Assembly (NCBI RefSeq): GCF_002080455.1 | Contig: NZ_CP020555.1 | Location: 3,162,001-3,226,000 of the forward strand | Direction: 5' to 3' | Source of the DNA: Streptomyces sp. Sge12 | GTDB lineage: Bacteria > Actinomycetota > Actinomycetes > Streptomycetales > Streptomycetaceae | Length of the DNA stretch: 64,000 bases | In this document: one piece after another, positions 1 through 9,250 of the stretch | How the letters are laid out: each line of letters begins with the position of its first letter | How positions within the stretch are numbered: position 1 is the first letter of the stretch | The notes under the pieces: generated by a model | Told to the model about the DNA's origin: nothing | The model's database searches: none | The model's input: only the letters and a program-made list of their open reading frames with translations | Program-made: the position numbers and the translations under genes

Positions 1-589
1 GGGCCAGGCCCTCCTTCTCGCGGAGCTCGACGGGGGTGATGCCGGCCTCGGCGAGCAGCTCCCCGGCGGGGCGGACGGTGCCGTCCGGGCCCTCGGCGTC
101 GCCCTCGCCCATCAGCGCGAGCGCGCAGTGGGACAGCGGCGCAAGGTCGCCGGAGCAGCCGAGGGAGCCGTACTCGTGGACGACGGGGGTGATCCCGGCG
201 TTGAGGACGTCGGCCATGGTCTGCGCGACGGAGGGGCGTACGCCGGTGTGACCGGAGGCGACGGTCTTGAGGCGCAGGAACATCAGCGCGCGGACGACCT
301 CGCGCTCGACGCGCGGGCCCATGCCGGCGGCGTGCGAGCGGACGATGTTGCGCTGGAGCTGGGCACGCAGCTCGGGGCTGATGTGCCGGGAGGCGAGGGC
401 ACCGAACCCGGTGGACACCCCGTAGACGGGCTCGGGCTTGGCGGCGAGGGCGTCGACGATCTCGCGGGCCCGGGCGAGGGCGGCCTGCGCCTCGGCGGAG
501 AGCTCGACGCGGGCGTTGCCGCGGGCTACGGCGATGACGTCCTCGGCAGTGGTCCCGGACGTCCCCACCACGACAGTGTGCATATCCAT
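1..589 (-). CDS. hutH: Histidine ammonia-lyase HutH, N-terminal part (runs off the window)
   Basis: Deaminates L-histidine to urocanate, the first step of histidine use, in the cytoplasm. The visible 196 residues begin MDMHTVVVGTSG and carry the family signatures YGVSTGFGALA and the cofactor-forming segment GSLGCSGDLAPLSH. The autocatalytic methylidene-imidazolone is built from Cys145-Ser146-Gly147 here instead of the usual Ala-Ser-Gly; as I recall, Streptomyces HutH proteins share this Cys variant. The gene continues beyond position 1, so the C-terminal two thirds are not seen. I chose the upstream ATG of two in-frame ATGs six bases apart. No other hut gene is adjacent, as usual for dispersed Streptomyces hut genes. 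Identification is secure. Confidence 0.95.
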   Translation of the reverse strand, partial: MDMHTVVVGTSGTTAEDVIAVARGNARVELSAEAQAALARAREIVDALAAKPEPVYGVSTGFGALASRHISPELRAQLQRNIVRSHAAGMGPRVEREVVRALMFLRLKTVASGHTGVRPSVAQTMADVLNAGITPVVHEYGSLGCSGDLAPLSHCALALMGEGDAEGPDGTVRPAGELLAEAGITPVELREKEGLA

Positions 590-690
590 ATTCAGCACCC
601 TACGGATTGAATCGCTTCATGTCACTAGCTGAAACTGTCACGATCGCGCCGCGGCTGGACCCCTTACGGTCCGCCACCGCGGGCGGGGGG

Positions 691-1806
691 TCACTGGCGG
701 CCGCGGAAGCGGCGCCGCTCGCCCGGGGCCTCCTGTGCGGCGGCGTCCGCGAGCCGGACCACCGCCGTGTCCCGGCCCGCCACGACGGGCTTCGGCGAGC
801 GCGCCGCCTTCGCCTTGTACTGGGCGGCGTCCGCCAGCCGGAACAGCCGCCGGGAGGACTTCACCGGCCCGATCGGGTCCCCGGTGGAGGCCACCCCGCA
901 GGCCACCCCCTCGCCCAGCTCCAGCTCGGCGGCCCGGGTGCACACCTCCTCGGTGACGCGCACGATCTCGTCCGCCGTCGGACCGACGCCGACCAGGCAG
1001 AACTCGTCACCGCCGAGGCGGGCCACCAGCGACCCGGGCAGCATCGCCCCGCACAGGCTCAGGACCGACCCGAAGCGCTCCAGCAGCCGGTCGCCCATGG
1101 CGTGGCCGAGGGTGTCGTTGACCTTCTTCAGCCCGTTCAGATCGCAGACGACCAGGCTGACGACCACCCCGGTCCGCCGGTGCTCCTCCAGGGCCTCGTC
1201 GAGCCGCATGTCGACCGCCCGCCGGTTCGCGAGCCCGGTCAGCGGGTCGGTGAAGGCGAGCCGCCGGGCCTCCTCCAGCCGCTCGTTCTGCGCGAGGCCG
1301 GCGGCGACCACCGCGGCGAGCACGGTGGCGAACTCGGCGTCGTCCTCGTCGAAGTCGGGCAGCCCCTCGTCGCGGGCCACATACAGCTCGCCCCAGGCCC
1401 GCCCGCTGAGCACCACGGGCGCCACCACACAGGTCCCGCGGCCGCGCCGGCGCAGGGCCGCCCCGCGGCGGCCCGGCCGGTCGCCGACGGCGCTCTCGAC
1501 CCAGGCGTGGGGGCCACCCCCGCCCACCCAGCGCTCGTGCAGGAACTCGGTGATCTCGGGGAAGTCGTGCACGGGATAGGACTCGTCCTCGGGGAACTCC
1601 TCCTCGCCGGGCCGCCGCTCCCCCTCGTTCACGAGCACCCGCAGGCGCCCCCGCTCGCGCTCCCACGCGGAGATCGCGGCGAACGAACCGTCGAGCGCCA
1701 GACGCGCCCCCCGTGCGGCCGCCCGCACACTGTCCCGCGGCGCGCACGCCGCGGCCATCGCCTGAGCGAGTCCCACCACGGCTCGTAGCCGCCCGTCAAC
1801 TCCCAT
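691..1806 (-). CDS. GAF-GGDEF diguanylate cyclase
   Basis: Predicted to make cyclic di-GMP from two GTP. About 371 residues: an N-terminal GAF-like sensor region (roughly 1-180, without membrane segments) and a C-terminal GGDEF domain. That domain starts near DPLTGLANRR and has the intact active-site loop ARLGGDEFCLVG, so catalytic activity is expected. There is no EAL domain. From memory, the gene next to hutH in S. coelicolor is SCO4931, one of the conserved developmental GGDEF proteins (I believe called CdgE); I leave the symbol empty because this rests on synteny. GTG at 1809 is an alternative start one codon upstream. It is preceded by short GC-rich tandem repeats at 1915-1944. Confidence 0.88.
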   Translation of the reverse strand: MGVDGRLRAVVGLAQAMAAACAPRDSVRAAARGARLALDGSFAAISAWERERGRLRVLVNEGERRPGEEEFPEDESYPVHDFPEITEFLHERWVGGGGPHAWVESAVGDRPGRRGAALRRRGRGTCVVAPVVLSGRAWGELYVARDEGLPDFDEDDAEFATVLAAVVAAGLAQNERLEEARRLAFTDPLTGLANRRAVDMRLDEALEEHRRTGVVVSLVVCDLNGLKKVNDTLGHAMGDRLLERFGSVLSLCGAMLPGSLVARLGGDEFCLVGVGPTADEIVRVTEEVCTRAAELELGEGVACGVASTGDPIGPVKSSRRLFRLADAAQYKAKAARSPKPVVAGRDTAVVRLADAAAQEAPGERRRFRGRQ

Positions 1807-1914
1807 CACCCCAGGCTAGGGACTTTTGTCTGATTTGGAGATAATTGGCGCGGCTTTCGGCGCCACCAAGATCACCAGCGGGGGTTCCCGGGCAGCGTGA
1901 CCCTGGCGCCGCCC

Positions 1915-1944
1915 GGGGCCTGCGGGGCCTGCGGGGCCTGCGGG
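1915..1944. repeat. Short tandem repeat, 9-bp unit x3
   Basis: GGGGCCTGC is repeated three times in a row, followed by a partial GGG, just beyond the stop codon of the enoyl-CoA hydratase gene and 109 bp upstream of the diguanylate cyclase start. It is probably slippage-generated, and no function is visible. Confidence 0.7.
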
Positions 1945-1948
1945 ATCG

Positions 1949-2770
1949 CTACTCCCCCGGCCAGTTCGGCCTGCGCTTCTCGTTGAACGCCGCGACGCCC
2001 TCCGCGCGGTCGCCCGAGAAGGCCACCGTCCGCCAGGCCGCGTCCTCGATCTCCAGACCGGCCGCCAGGTCCATCCCGTGGCCCAGTCGCAGCGCCCGCT
2101 TGGCCGCCCGCAGACCCACCGGGGAGTTCGCCGCCATCCGGGACGCCAGCGCCAGCGCCTCCGCCGTGTCCTGACCGGCCGGGACCACCGAGTCCACCAT
2201 CCCCAGGGACAGCGCCTCGGCCGCCTCCACCCGGCGGGCCGTGAAGATCAGCTCGGCGGCCCGCGCCGCACCCACCCGGCGCGGCAGCAGCTGTGTGCCT
2301 CCGCCGCCGGGGATCACACCCACGGACACCTCGGGCAGGCCCACCACCGCGGTCTCGTCGGCGACGATCACGTCGCAGGCCAGGGCCAGCTCGAAGCCGC
2401 CGCCCAGCGCGAACCCGTGCACGGCCGCGACCGTCGGCATCGGCAGCTCCAGCACGCCGCCGTACGCCCCCCGCGTGGTCGGCCGCTGCCGCACCAGCTC
2501 GGCGTCGGAGAGCGAGTTGCGCTCCTTGAGGTCGGCTCCGACGCAGAAGGCCCGCTCGGCCGTGGAGGAGAGCACGACCACGCGGACGGACCGGTCGGCG
2601 GCCAGCGCGGCGCAGGCCGCGCCGATGTCACGGGCCATCGCGGTCGACACGGCGTTCATCGCCTTGGGGCGGTCCAGGACCAGCTCCGCGACCCCGCCCT
2701 CGTGGCGGCGCACCGCCACGAACTCAGACTCGAACGCTGCCACGGCCTCGGACACGGCCTCGGACGCCAT
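1949..2770 (-). CDS. Enoyl-CoA hydratase/isomerase (crotonase) family protein
   Basis: A 273-residue crotonase-fold enzyme acting on acyl-CoA thioesters, probably hydrating trans-2-enoyl-CoA in beta-oxidation or branched-chain degradation. It shows the CoA-binding and oxyanion segments (FCVGADLKER and HGFALGGGFELALACD) and a Glu in the second catalytic stretch (GLPEVSVGVIPGGGGTQ). The downstream NSPVGLRAAKRAL helix and the terminal FNEKRRPNW are typical of the family. The ATG has a good ribosome site (GGGAGG, seven bases upstream). An inverted repeat at 2786-2797 lies directly in front and may be its operator. The exact substrate cannot be read from sequence. Confidence 0.9.
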   Translation of the reverse strand: MASEAVSEAVAAFESEFVAVRRHEGGVAELVLDRPKAMNAVSTAMARDIGAACAALAADRSVRVVVLSSTAERAFCVGADLKERNSLSDAELVRQRPTTRGAYGGVLELPMPTVAAVHGFALGGGFELALACDVIVADETAVVGLPEVSVGVIPGGGGTQLLPRRVGAARAAELIFTARRVEAAEALSLGMVDSVVPAGQDTAEALALASRMAANSPVGLRAAKRALRLGHGMDLAAGLEIEDAAWRTVAFSGDRAEGVAAFNEKRRPNWPGE

Positions 2771-2785
2771 AGGAACCCTCCCGGT

Positions 2786-2797
2786 TAACGAACGTTA
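2786..2797. promoter_or_regulatory. Inverted repeat upstream of the enoyl-CoA hydratase gene
   Basis: TAACG-AA-CGTTA lies 16 bp upstream of the crotonase start codon. Short AT-containing palindromes in this position are typical operators of TetR-family fatty-acid regulators. No such regulator is encoded nearby, so the assignment is only a suggestion. Confidence 0.4.
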
Positions 2798-2926
2798 CCC
2801 CGGGATCCTAGGGGGTCCGGGCCGGAACGGGCAGGGCCTGCGGCGCCCGGTCCGCATCCGGCGCGGTCCGCGTTCCAGCCGGGTCCGCGTCCGGCCGTCG
2901 TGTATCCGGCCCGCGCGTCCCGCCCG

Positions 2927-4114
2927 CTACCCGGTGCCCGCCCGCTTCCGCCGCGTCAGCGACCAGGGCTCCACCACGCCGAGCCCGCGGACCGGCCGCT
3001 GCCACATCGGCTGCAGGGCGAAGCGGTAGGACGCGCCCTCGTCGGGCGCCGTCTCCGCCTCCTTCTCCGACACCGGGGCGGCCCCGGTCCGGGCGAGCTC
3101 CTCGGCCATCGCACCGTCCACCAGGACCGCGTCCTTGGGGGCTATCGACGTCAGCCGGCTGGCGAGGTTCACCGTGGTCCCGAAGACATCGCCCATCCGG
3201 GTGGTCACCGTGCCGAAGGCGATCCCGACCCGCAGCTCGGGCATCTGCGGGTCGAGCTCCATCGTCTCGATCAGCCGCAGTGCGATCTCCGCCGCCGTCG
3301 CCGCGTCGTCGGCGCAGTACAGCACCTCGTCGCCGAGGGTCTTGATCAGCCGGCCGCCGTGCGCGGCCACCAGGTCCGCCGCGGTCGTCTCGAAGGACTC
3401 GACCAGCTCGCCGAGCTCCTCCTCCTCCAGCCGCCGCGTCAGGCGCGTGAAGCCGACCAGGTCGGCGAAGCCCACCGCGAGCCGCCGGTCGACCATCTCG
3501 TCGTCGTCGGCCACCTGCACCACGCGCCCGGTCGCGGCCGCCAGCTGGCGCCGCCACACGTAGACGAGGAACTCCTCCAGCTCGGGCAGCAGCAGCTCCA
3601 CCAGCGGGTACGTGACCTCGGTACGGGTCATCCCCGGCTCCGGCGGCTCGGTGAGCCCCTCCAGGAACGAGTCGATCTGCCACTCGGCGAGCCGGGCCGT
3701 GGTCTGCCCGGTGGACCGGGCCACCTGCACGGCCATCGGCTCGGACAGCAGTCCGGCCTCCACCAGGCCGGCGAGCCGGCGCAGGGCCAGTACGTCGGCC
3801 TCGGTCAGCGCCCGGGCCTGCCCGATGTCGGCGAAGCCCATGGCCCGCCAGAAGCGCGAGGCCAGCTCCATGGACACGCCCGCGCTGCGGGCGGCCTGGA
3901 ACGGGGTGTACCGGCGCTCGGCACCGAGGATCAGCTGCTCCAGCCGGATGGCGAGCGGATCCGCCGTCGGCTGGGCCGTGTGATCGACCTCGTGGTGCGG
4001 GGTGTGCTGGTCGCGGCCGATCGGGGTACCCGGGCCGGATGCGGAGCCTCCGCCGGGGGCCGGGGACGCGCTGGACGCAGAGTCGTCGACGGTCAAGGGC
4101 CGCCTCCTGTCCAT
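2927..4114 (-). CDS. cya: Class III adenylate cyclase Cya
   Basis: Makes cAMP from ATP. 395 residues, cytoplasmic, no membrane segments. It has a Pro/Ser-rich N-terminus (1-50), a helical region with an HTH-like sensor segment (about 60-140) and a C-terminal class III cyclase domain beginning near RRLAVGFADLVGFTRL. Both metal-binding Asp are present (FADLVGFT and KTLGDEVLYC), as is the nucleotide-binding GTTVNLASRL segment. It matches, from memory, the single S. coelicolor cyclase SCO4928, needed for germination and antibiotic production. The C-terminal tail is basic. A 7-bp perfect hairpin (4175-4192) lies about 60 bp upstream in the leader. ATG at 4114 is chosen; the ribosome site is weak. 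Confidence 0.93.
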   Translation of the reverse strand: MDRRRPLTVDDSASSASPAPGGGSASGPGTPIGRDQHTPHHEVDHTAQPTADPLAIRLEQLILGAERRYTPFQAARSAGVSMELASRFWRAMGFADIGQARALTEADVLALRRLAGLVEAGLLSEPMAVQVARSTGQTTARLAEWQIDSFLEGLTEPPEPGMTRTEVTYPLVELLLPELEEFLVYVWRRQLAAATGRVVQVADDDEMVDRRLAVGFADLVGFTRLTRRLEEEELGELVESFETTAADLVAAHGGRLIKTLGDEVLYCADDAATAAEIALRLIETMELDPQMPELRVGIAFGTVTTRMGDVFGTTVNLASRLTSIAPKDAVLVDGAMAEELARTGAAPVSEKEAETAPDEGASYRFALQPMWQRPVRGLGVVEPWSLTRRKRAGTG

Positions 4115-4174
4115 TCCGTGCGCACTGCCCTGCGAACCGGTTGATCACCACGAGCACCGGGATCGCCTAAACCA

Positions 4175-4192
4175 TACGGCAGGTGTGCCGTA
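4175..4192. promoter_or_regulatory. Small perfect hairpin/palindrome upstream of cya
   Basis: TACGGCA-GGTG-TGCCGTA forms a perfect 7-bp stem with a four-base loop between birA and cya. It could be an operator for cya or the end of the birA transcript. It has no T-tract, so I prefer a regulatory site. Confidence 0.4.
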
Positions 4193-4326
4193 GCTCACTC
4201 CCCCTCCCCACTTCAGCTCACTCCCCCTCGCCGCTTCCGGCCACCCGCGACCGGGGTGCGGGGTCCGGGGTGCGGCCCCCGGTGCCGCGCCGCACCCACC
4301 GTCCGCGCCCGGTGCCCGGGCCCGCG

Positions 4327-5193
4327 TCAGTGCACGGAGCGCAGGTGGACGACGTCGCCCGCGCCCACCGCCTCGTGCCGGCCCTCGGCCGTACGGATCA
4401 CCAGGCGGCCATCGGTGTCCACCGCTTCGGCCGTTCCGGTGAGGGTGCGCCCGCCGGGCAGCTCCGCGCGGACGTGCCGACCGAGGGTCGCGCAGCCCGC
4501 CGCGTAGGTCTCCTGGAGACCGCTGGCCGCCGGGTCTCCGCCGGCCGCGCGCCAGTTTCCGTACCACTCCTCCAGAGACCGCAGGACGGCCCGCAGCAGC
4601 GGGTCCCGGTCGGTCACGGAGGCCTTGGCCAGCGCCAGCGAGCCCGCGGTCGGTACCGGCAGCTCGTCCTCGGTCAGGGAGACGTTCAGCCCGATCCCGA
4701 CGACCACCCCGTCGGCGACGCGCTCGGCGAGGATCCCGCCGGTCTTGCGCTCCTCGCCCTCGACCGTGACCAGCAGGTCGTTGGGCCACTTCAGGGCGGT
4801 GTCCACGCCGGCCGCCCGGGACAGCCCGGTGGCGGTGGCCACCCCCGCCAGCAGGGTCAGCCACCCCCACTGCTCCTGCGGCACCGCGTCGCCCGGCTTG
4901 AACAGGACGGAGAAGAACAGCCCCGACCGCGCGGGCGCGACCCAGCTCCGGTCGAGCCGCCCGCGCCCGGCGCTCTGCTCCTCGGCGACGAGCACGGCCC
5001 CCTCGGGCAGCTCGGCCGCCCGCGTGGCAAGGTCGGTATTGGTGGACCCGGTACGGGCGACGACCTCCAGGGAGGTCCACAGCCCGTCCCCGGTGACGAG
5101 GGCCCGCTGAAGGGCGGCGACGTTGAGCGGCGGCCGGTCCAGGCTCGACCAACGACCGGCGGAAGCTCCTGCTGAGGCATCTGATGGCGTCAT
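4327..5193 (-). CDS. birA: Biotin--[acetyl-CoA-carboxylase] ligase BirA
   Basis: Activates biotin as biotinyl-AMP and transfers it to the biotin carboxyl carrier lysine; the AccA-type protein encoded at 34227 is the expected acceptor. 288 residues with the ligase core STNTDLA..., AEEQSAGRGRLDRSW (biotin/AMP loop), KWPNDLL and GIGLNV, and a C-terminal SH3-like domain. It lacks the N-terminal DNA-binding domain of E. coli BirA, as in other actinomycetes, so it is unlikely to act as a repressor. It is divergent from accB; the intergenic region 5194-5324 must hold both promoters. The start codon has no clear ribosome site and sits 20 bp from a TTGACA-like element, so a leaderless transcript is possible. 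Confidence 0.94.
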   Translation of the reverse strand: MTPSDASAGASAGRWSSLDRPPLNVAALQRALVTGDGLWTSLEVVARTGSTNTDLATRAAELPEGAVLVAEEQSAGRGRLDRSWVAPARSGLFFSVLFKPGDAVPQEQWGWLTLLAGVATATGLSRAAGVDTALKWPNDLLVTVEGEERKTGGILAERVADGVVVGIGLNVSLTEDELPVPTAGSLALAKASVTDRDPLLRAVLRSLEEWYGNWRAAGGDPAASGLQETYAAGCATLGRHVRAELPGGRTLTGTAEAVDTDGRLVIRTAEGRHEAVGAGDVVHLRSVH

Positions 5194-5324
5194 GCAAGCC
5201 AGATTAGGTGTGTCAAACGCCGCACTGCCGAGCGCCATGCCCGCCGATACGCTACGCACCAGTAGCCAGCAGTAGTCAATCAATTGACCAGGCAGTTGAC
5301 ACCACGCAGGGAGCCGCGACCCCG

Positions 5325-6917
5325 ATGTCACAACCGTCAGAGCCGATCGACATGCACACCACCGCGGGCAAGATCGCGGATCTGCAGCGCCGCATCGACG
5401 AAGCCACCCACGCCGGGTCCGCGCGTGCCGTGGAGAAGCAGCACGCCAAGGGCAAGCTGACGGCGCGTGAGCGGGTTGCCCTCCTGCTGGACGAGGGATC
5501 CTTCGTCGAGCTCGACGAGTTCGCCCGGCACCGTTCCACCAACTTCGGTCTCGAGAAGACCCGTCCCTACGGCGACGGCGTCGTCACCGGCTACGGCACG
5601 GTGGACGGCCGCCCGGTGGCCGTGTTCTCGCAGGACTTCACCGTCTTCGGCGGGGCCCTCGGCGAGGTCTACGGCCAGAAGATCATGAAGGTCATGGACT
5701 TCGCGCTGAAGACGGGCTGCCCGCTCGTCGGCATCAACGACTCCGGTGGCGCCCGTATCCAGGAGGGCGTCAGCGCGCTGGGCATGTACGGGGAGATCTT
5801 CCGCCGCAACGTCCACGCGTCCGGCGTGATCCCGCAGATCAGCCTGGTCGTCGGGCCGTGCGCGGGTGGCGCCGTGTACTCCCCGGCGATCACCGACTTC
5901 ACGGTCATGGTCGACCAGACCTCGCACATGTTCATCACCGGCCCGGACGTCATCAAGACGGTCACCGGCGAGGACGTCGGCTTCGAGGAGCTGGGCGGGG
6001 CGCGCACGCACAACAGCACGTCCGGCGTCGCGCACCACATGGCGGGCGACGAGAAGGACGCCATCGAGTACGTGAAGTCACTGCTCGCGTACCTGCCGTC
6101 GAACAACCTCTCCGAGCCGCCGGCCTTCCCGGAGGATGCGGACACCGAGGTCTCCGACACCGACCGCGAGCTCGACGTACTGATCCCGGACAGCGCGAAC
6201 CAGCCGTACGACATGCACACCGTGATCGAGCACGTGCTCGACGACGCGGAGTTCCTGGAGACGCAGGCCCTGTTCGCGCCGAACATCCTGACCGGCTTCG
6301 GCCGCGTCGAGGGCCACCCGGTGGGCGTCGTCGCCAACCAGCCGATGCAGTTCGCCGGCTGTCTGGACATCGACGCCTCCGAGAAGGCGGCGCGGTTCGT
6401 GCGGACCTGCGACGCCTTCAACATCCCGGTGCTGACCTTCGTGGACGTCCCGGGCTTCCTTCCGGGCACCGACCAGGAGTACAACGGAATCATCCGACGC
6501 GGCGCGAAGCTGATCTACGCGTACGCCGAGGCCACCGTTCCGCTGATCACCGTCATCACCCGCAAGGCCTTCGGCGGCGCGTACGACGTCATGGGCTCCA
6601 AGCACCTCGGCGCCGACCTGAACCTGGCCTGGCCGACCGCGCAGATCGCCGTCATGGGCGCGCAGGGCGCCGTGAACATCCTGCACCGCCGCACCATCGC
6701 GGAGGCCGCCCCCGAGGAGGTGGAGGAGACCCGGGCCCGGCTCATCACCGAGTACGAGGACGCGCTGCTCAACCCGTACACGGCGGCCGAGCGCGGCTAC
6801 ATCGACGCGGTGACCATGCCGTCCGAGACCCGGGCGCACGTGGTGAAGGGACTGCGGCAGCTGCGCACCAAGCGGGAGTCCCTGCCGCCGAAGAAGCACG
6901 GCAACATCCCGCTCTAG
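5325..6917 (+). CDS. pccB: Acyl-CoA (propionyl-CoA) carboxylase beta subunit
   Basis: Carboxyltransferase subunit of a biotin-dependent acyl-CoA carboxylase making (methyl)malonyl-CoA. 530 residues, full length. It has the two crotonase-like halves with glycine-rich oxyanion-hole segments ([14 protein letters not shown] and [15 protein letters not shown]). The substrate-selecting position in the second half reads DVMGSK, with Asp as in PccB-type subunits preferring propionyl-CoA. The start ATG is internal to a longer open frame; it gives the family length and has GGGAG upstream. Followed after 18 bp by the epsilon subunit, so they form an operon. The matching alpha subunit at 34227 is now about 27 kb away, separated by the inserted biosynthetic cluster. 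Confidence 0.95.
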   Translation: MSQPSEPIDMHTTAGKIADLQRRIDEATHAGSARAVEKQHAKGKLTARERVALLLDEGSFVELDEFARHRSTNFGLEKTRPYGDGVVTGYGTVDGRPVAVFSQDFTVFGGALGEVYGQKIMKVMDFALKTGCPLVGINDSGGARIQEGVSALGMYGEIFRRNVHASGVIPQISLVVGPCAGGAVYSPAITDFTVMVDQTSHMFITGPDVIKTVTGEDVGFEELGGARTHNSTSGVAHHMAGDEKDAIEYVKSLLAYLPSNNLSEPPAFPEDADTEVSDTDRELDVLIPDSANQPYDMHTVIEHVLDDAEFLETQALFAPNILTGFGRVEGHPVGVVANQPMQFAGCLDIDASEKAARFVRTCDAFNIPVLTFVDVPGFLPGTDQEYNGIIRRGAKLIYAYAEATVPLITVITRKAFGGAYDVMGSKHLGADLNLAWPTAQIAVMGAQGAVNILHRRTIAEAAPEEVEETRARLITEYEDALLNPYTAAERGYIDAVTMPSETRAHVVKGLRQLRTKRESLPPKKHGNIPL

Positions 6918-6935
6918 CCCCTCCAGGAGGACTCT

Positions 6936-7145
6936 GTGGTGATCAAGGTCGTCAAGGGCAACCCGACCCCGGAGGAGCTGGCCGCCGCTCTGGCGGTGGT
7001 CCAGGCGCGCGCGGCGGTGCTGGCCATGGCACCGTCGGGCGCTCCGCCGGTCGCGGACGAGTGGTCGACGCCGGCCCGCGTGGCCCGGCGGCGGGTGCCG
7101 CACCCGGGGCCGCGGGCCTGGGGACGTACGTACTGGCCCGCGTAG
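6936..7145 (+). CDS. accE: Acyl-CoA carboxylase epsilon subunit
   Basis: A 69-residue protein with the conserved start VVIKVVKGNPTPEELAAALAV found in actinobacterial carboxylase epsilon subunits, which stabilise the alpha-beta holoenzyme. It ends in a Trp-rich, basic tail (PGPRAWGRTYW). GTG start with a strong AGGAGG site, 18 bp after the beta-subunit stop. Its position and size match PccE/AccE of S. coelicolor. Confidence 0.93.
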   Translation: MVIKVVKGNPTPEELAAALAVVQARAAVLAMAPSGAPPVADEWSTPARVARRRVPHPGPRAWGRTYWPA

Positions 7146-7225
7146 CCGAATTGATGTGAACGGGCGGTGGCGCCTGAGTACGGGTACTCAGGCGCCGCAC
7201 CCCTTTCCGGGGCCAGGATCGGGGC

Positions 7226-7360
7226 ATGCTCTGGTCCGACCCGAAGAACGAGCCGCCCAAGGACATGCGCGACGCGCAGGCGATGATCCGGCGGCTGAGC
7301 CTGGTGCTCGCCCTCGCCATGCTCGTGGTGGTCTACGTCCTGGGCGTGGGCCACTTCTAG
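7226..7360 (+). CDS. Small conserved single-pass membrane protein
   Basis: A 44-codon gene: MLWSDPKNEPPKDMRDAQ..., then one hydrophobic helix (LSLVLALAMLVVVYVLGVG) and a stop at 7358. The N-terminal half is charged and probably cytoplasmic. Third-position GC fits coding DNA. It occupies the place where, from memory, S. coelicolor has SCO4924 between accE and maf. Function unknown. Confidence 0.7.
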   Translation: MLWSDPKNEPPKDMRDAQAMIRRLSLVLALAMLVVVYVLGVGHF

Positions 7361-7438
7361 GGGGTGCCGGCCACCCTGTGGGCCGCCCTGCCGGCCATCC
7401 TGTGAGCCGCCCCGTGGGCCGCCCCTACGATGGCCACC

Positions 7439-8059
7439 ATGACTGCCACACCTGAGCCCGCGACCGGGCGCAAGCTCGTCCTCGCCTCCGCCTCCCCCGC
7501 CCGGCTGAACCTGCTGCGGCAGGCCGGGCTCGCCCCGCACGTGATCGTCAGCGGTTTCGACGAGGACACCCTGAACCACGACGAGCCGGCCGCCCTGGCG
7601 CTGGCCCTCGCCGAGGCGAAGGCGGCCGTCGTGGCGGGCCTGGACGAGGCCGCCGGCGCCCTGGTGATCGGCTGCGACTCGGTGCTGGAGCTGGACGGCG
7701 AGGCGCTGGGCAAGCCGGCCGACGCCGACGAGGCCACCGCGCGCTGGAAGTCGATGCGCGGGCGGGCCGGCGTGCTGCGCACCGGGCACTGCGTGATCGA
7801 CACGGTGAGCGGCCGTCAGGTCTCGGCGACGGCGTCGACGACGGTGCGCTTCGGCGAGCCGACGGACGCGGAGGTAGCCGCGTACGTGGCGAGCGGGGAA
7901 CCCCTGCACGTGGCGGGGGCGTTCACGCTGGACGGGCTGTCGGCGCCGTTCATCGACGGCATCGACGGGGATCACGGCAACGTCATCGGGCTCTCGCTGC
8001 CGCTGCTGCGCTCCCTGCTGGGCGAACTGGGCGTGTCCATCACGGACCTGTGGGCTTGA
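7439..8059 (+). CDS. maf: Maf family nucleoside-triphosphate pyrophosphatase
   Basis: House-cleaning enzyme hydrolysing non-canonical (d)NTPs to monophosphates. 206 residues. It has the Maf signature [14 protein letters not shown] at the N-terminus, the catalytic Asp in [17 protein letters not shown], and the C-terminal GAFTLDG...[14 protein letters not shown]. An in-frame ATG three codons upstream (7430) is an alternative start. Its 3' end overlaps by 20 bp the convergent membrane-protein gene at 8040. Confidence 0.92.
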   Translation: MTATPEPATGRKLVLASASPARLNLLRQAGLAPHVIVSGFDEDTLNHDEPAALALALAEAKAAVVAGLDEAAGALVIGCDSVLELDGEALGKPADADEATARWKSMRGRAGVLRTGHCVIDTVSGRQVSATASTTVRFGEPTDAEVAAYVASGEPLHVAGAFTLDGLSAPFIDGIDGDHGNVIGLSLPLLRSLLGELGVSITDLWA

Positions 8060-8519
8060 GCTCCCCGATCGGCGGCGCGGGCGGCAGCGGCGGGGCGTCC
8101 CCTTCCGGGCCGCCCTCGCCGCCGCCCGGCCGGGCGGCGTAGAGCGTCAGGGTCAGGACGAGCAGGCACAGGATAAGCGTCGTCGTCGCGAAGGCGAGCC
8201 AGCCGATCAGGGCGACGGAGAGGATGCCGAGCACGCCGTGGGCCACGGCGCCGCTGATGAGCACGATGCGGCCGAAGCGGTTCGGGGCGCGGTCGCGGAT
8301 CGCGGCGACGGCGGCGAGCACGGCGCACAGGACGAGGAAGGCGCCGATGCCCGCCCCCATCGCATAGGTCGCCTTGGACATGACATCCGGATCGCTGCCC
8401 GCGATGGACATGGACTGGTTCGCCGTGGTCCGGCCGAGCACGATGTGGACGAGCACGAGGACCGCCGCTTCCACGACGAGCACGATCGCGGCCAGTCCGG
8501 CCACGAGTCTGCGCAGCAC
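8040..8519 (-). CDS. Conserved integral membrane protein
   Basis: About 159 residues with four hydrophobic segments ([80 protein letters not shown]) and a Gly/Pro-rich C-terminal tail. I took the GTG at 8519 because a G-rich ribosome site precedes it; the frame is open to 8591. In S. coelicolor a homologue (SCO4922, from memory) lies directly beside accA2. Here it marks the left border of the inserted cluster. Function unknown. Confidence 0.75.
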   Translation of the reverse strand: MLRRLVAGLAAIVLVVEAAVLVLVHIVLGRTTANQSMSIAGSDPDVMSKATYAMGAGIGAFLVLCAVLAAVAAIRDRAPNRFGRIVLISGAVAHGVLGILSVALIGWLAFATTTLILCLLVLTLTLYAARPGGGEGGPEGDAPPLPPAPPIGELKPTGP

Positions 8520-8638
8520 TACGCCCCACCCCCCACGTGTCACAAGCCTGTTCGACGCCTGGAGGCTACTAACGGGTAGCGCGGCGGGCAAGACATCCGC
8601 ACACCCGGCTTGCGGGGCATGATCCCGGAGTCGGGGCC

Positions 8639-9250
8639 CTACGGTCGGCGTCGCAGGAGGTCCAGCCGGTAGCGGGTGTCGTAGCGGGTCGCCTCCCTGC
8701 CGTCGACCCGGTGCATGCCGGGGGCGGCGCGGAAGACCTCGTGCACGCCCCGGCCGGTCATGACGCCCGCCGGGCCCTCGTCCTCGTGGACCCAGTGCGC
8801 GAGGAGCAGGTGCCCGCCGGGGCGCAGCCGTGCGGAGATCCGCAGGGCCGCGAGTCGCAGGTCCGGGGCCGAAAGGTAGTAGCCCACCTCGGACATGACG
8901 ACGAGGTCGAGGTCCGCGTCCCCGTCCACCAGGTCGTCGGGCACGCGGAGCGTGGCGAGGGAGACGTTCGCCAGGTCGGCGCAGTTGCTCCGGGCCTGCT
9001 CGATCGCGGCTGCGGAGCAGTCGGTGGCGAGGAGCTCGTCGCAGTGCGGTGCCAGCAGCCGGGTGAGGGCGCCGACGCCGCAGCCGATCTCCAGTGCGCG
9101 GGCGAAGCGGCCGGCGGGCAGCAGGGCGGCGGTGTCGGCGAACTTCTCGCGTTCGTAGGCCTTGTGGAGGGTCCCCCAGGGGTCGGACCGGGAGCGGTAC
9201 GCCTTGTCGAAGTGCGCGGTGGACACCGAGGTGCGGCGGGTGGCGGGCAT
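8639..9250 (-). CDS. NodS-like SAM-dependent N-methyltransferase
   Basis: 203 residues with a Rossmann methyltransferase fold: ALEIGCGVGALTRLLAPHC (motif I), LLATDCSA, DLVVMSEVGYYL and LRPGGHLLLAHW. The N-terminus (FDKAYRSRSDPWGTLHKAYEREKF) is characteristic of the NodS-like group, which N-methylates a glucosamine freed by a deacetylase. It is the last gene of a four-gene leftward operon (glycosyltransferase, GNAT, PIG-L deacetylase, this gene). It overlaps the deacetylase stop by one base (ATGA type). I infer that it methylates the amine exposed by the preceding deacetylase; an O-methyl target cannot be excluded. Confidence 0.82.
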   Translation of the reverse strand: MPATRRTSVSTAHFDKAYRSRSDPWGTLHKAYEREKFADTAALLPAGRFARALEIGCGVGALTRLLAPHCDELLATDCSAAAIEQARSNCADLANVSLATLRVPDDLVDGDADLDLVVMSEVGYYLSAPDLRLAALRISARLRPGGHLLLAHWVHEDEGPAGVMTGRGVHEVFRAAPGMHRVDGREATRYDTRYRLDLLRRRP

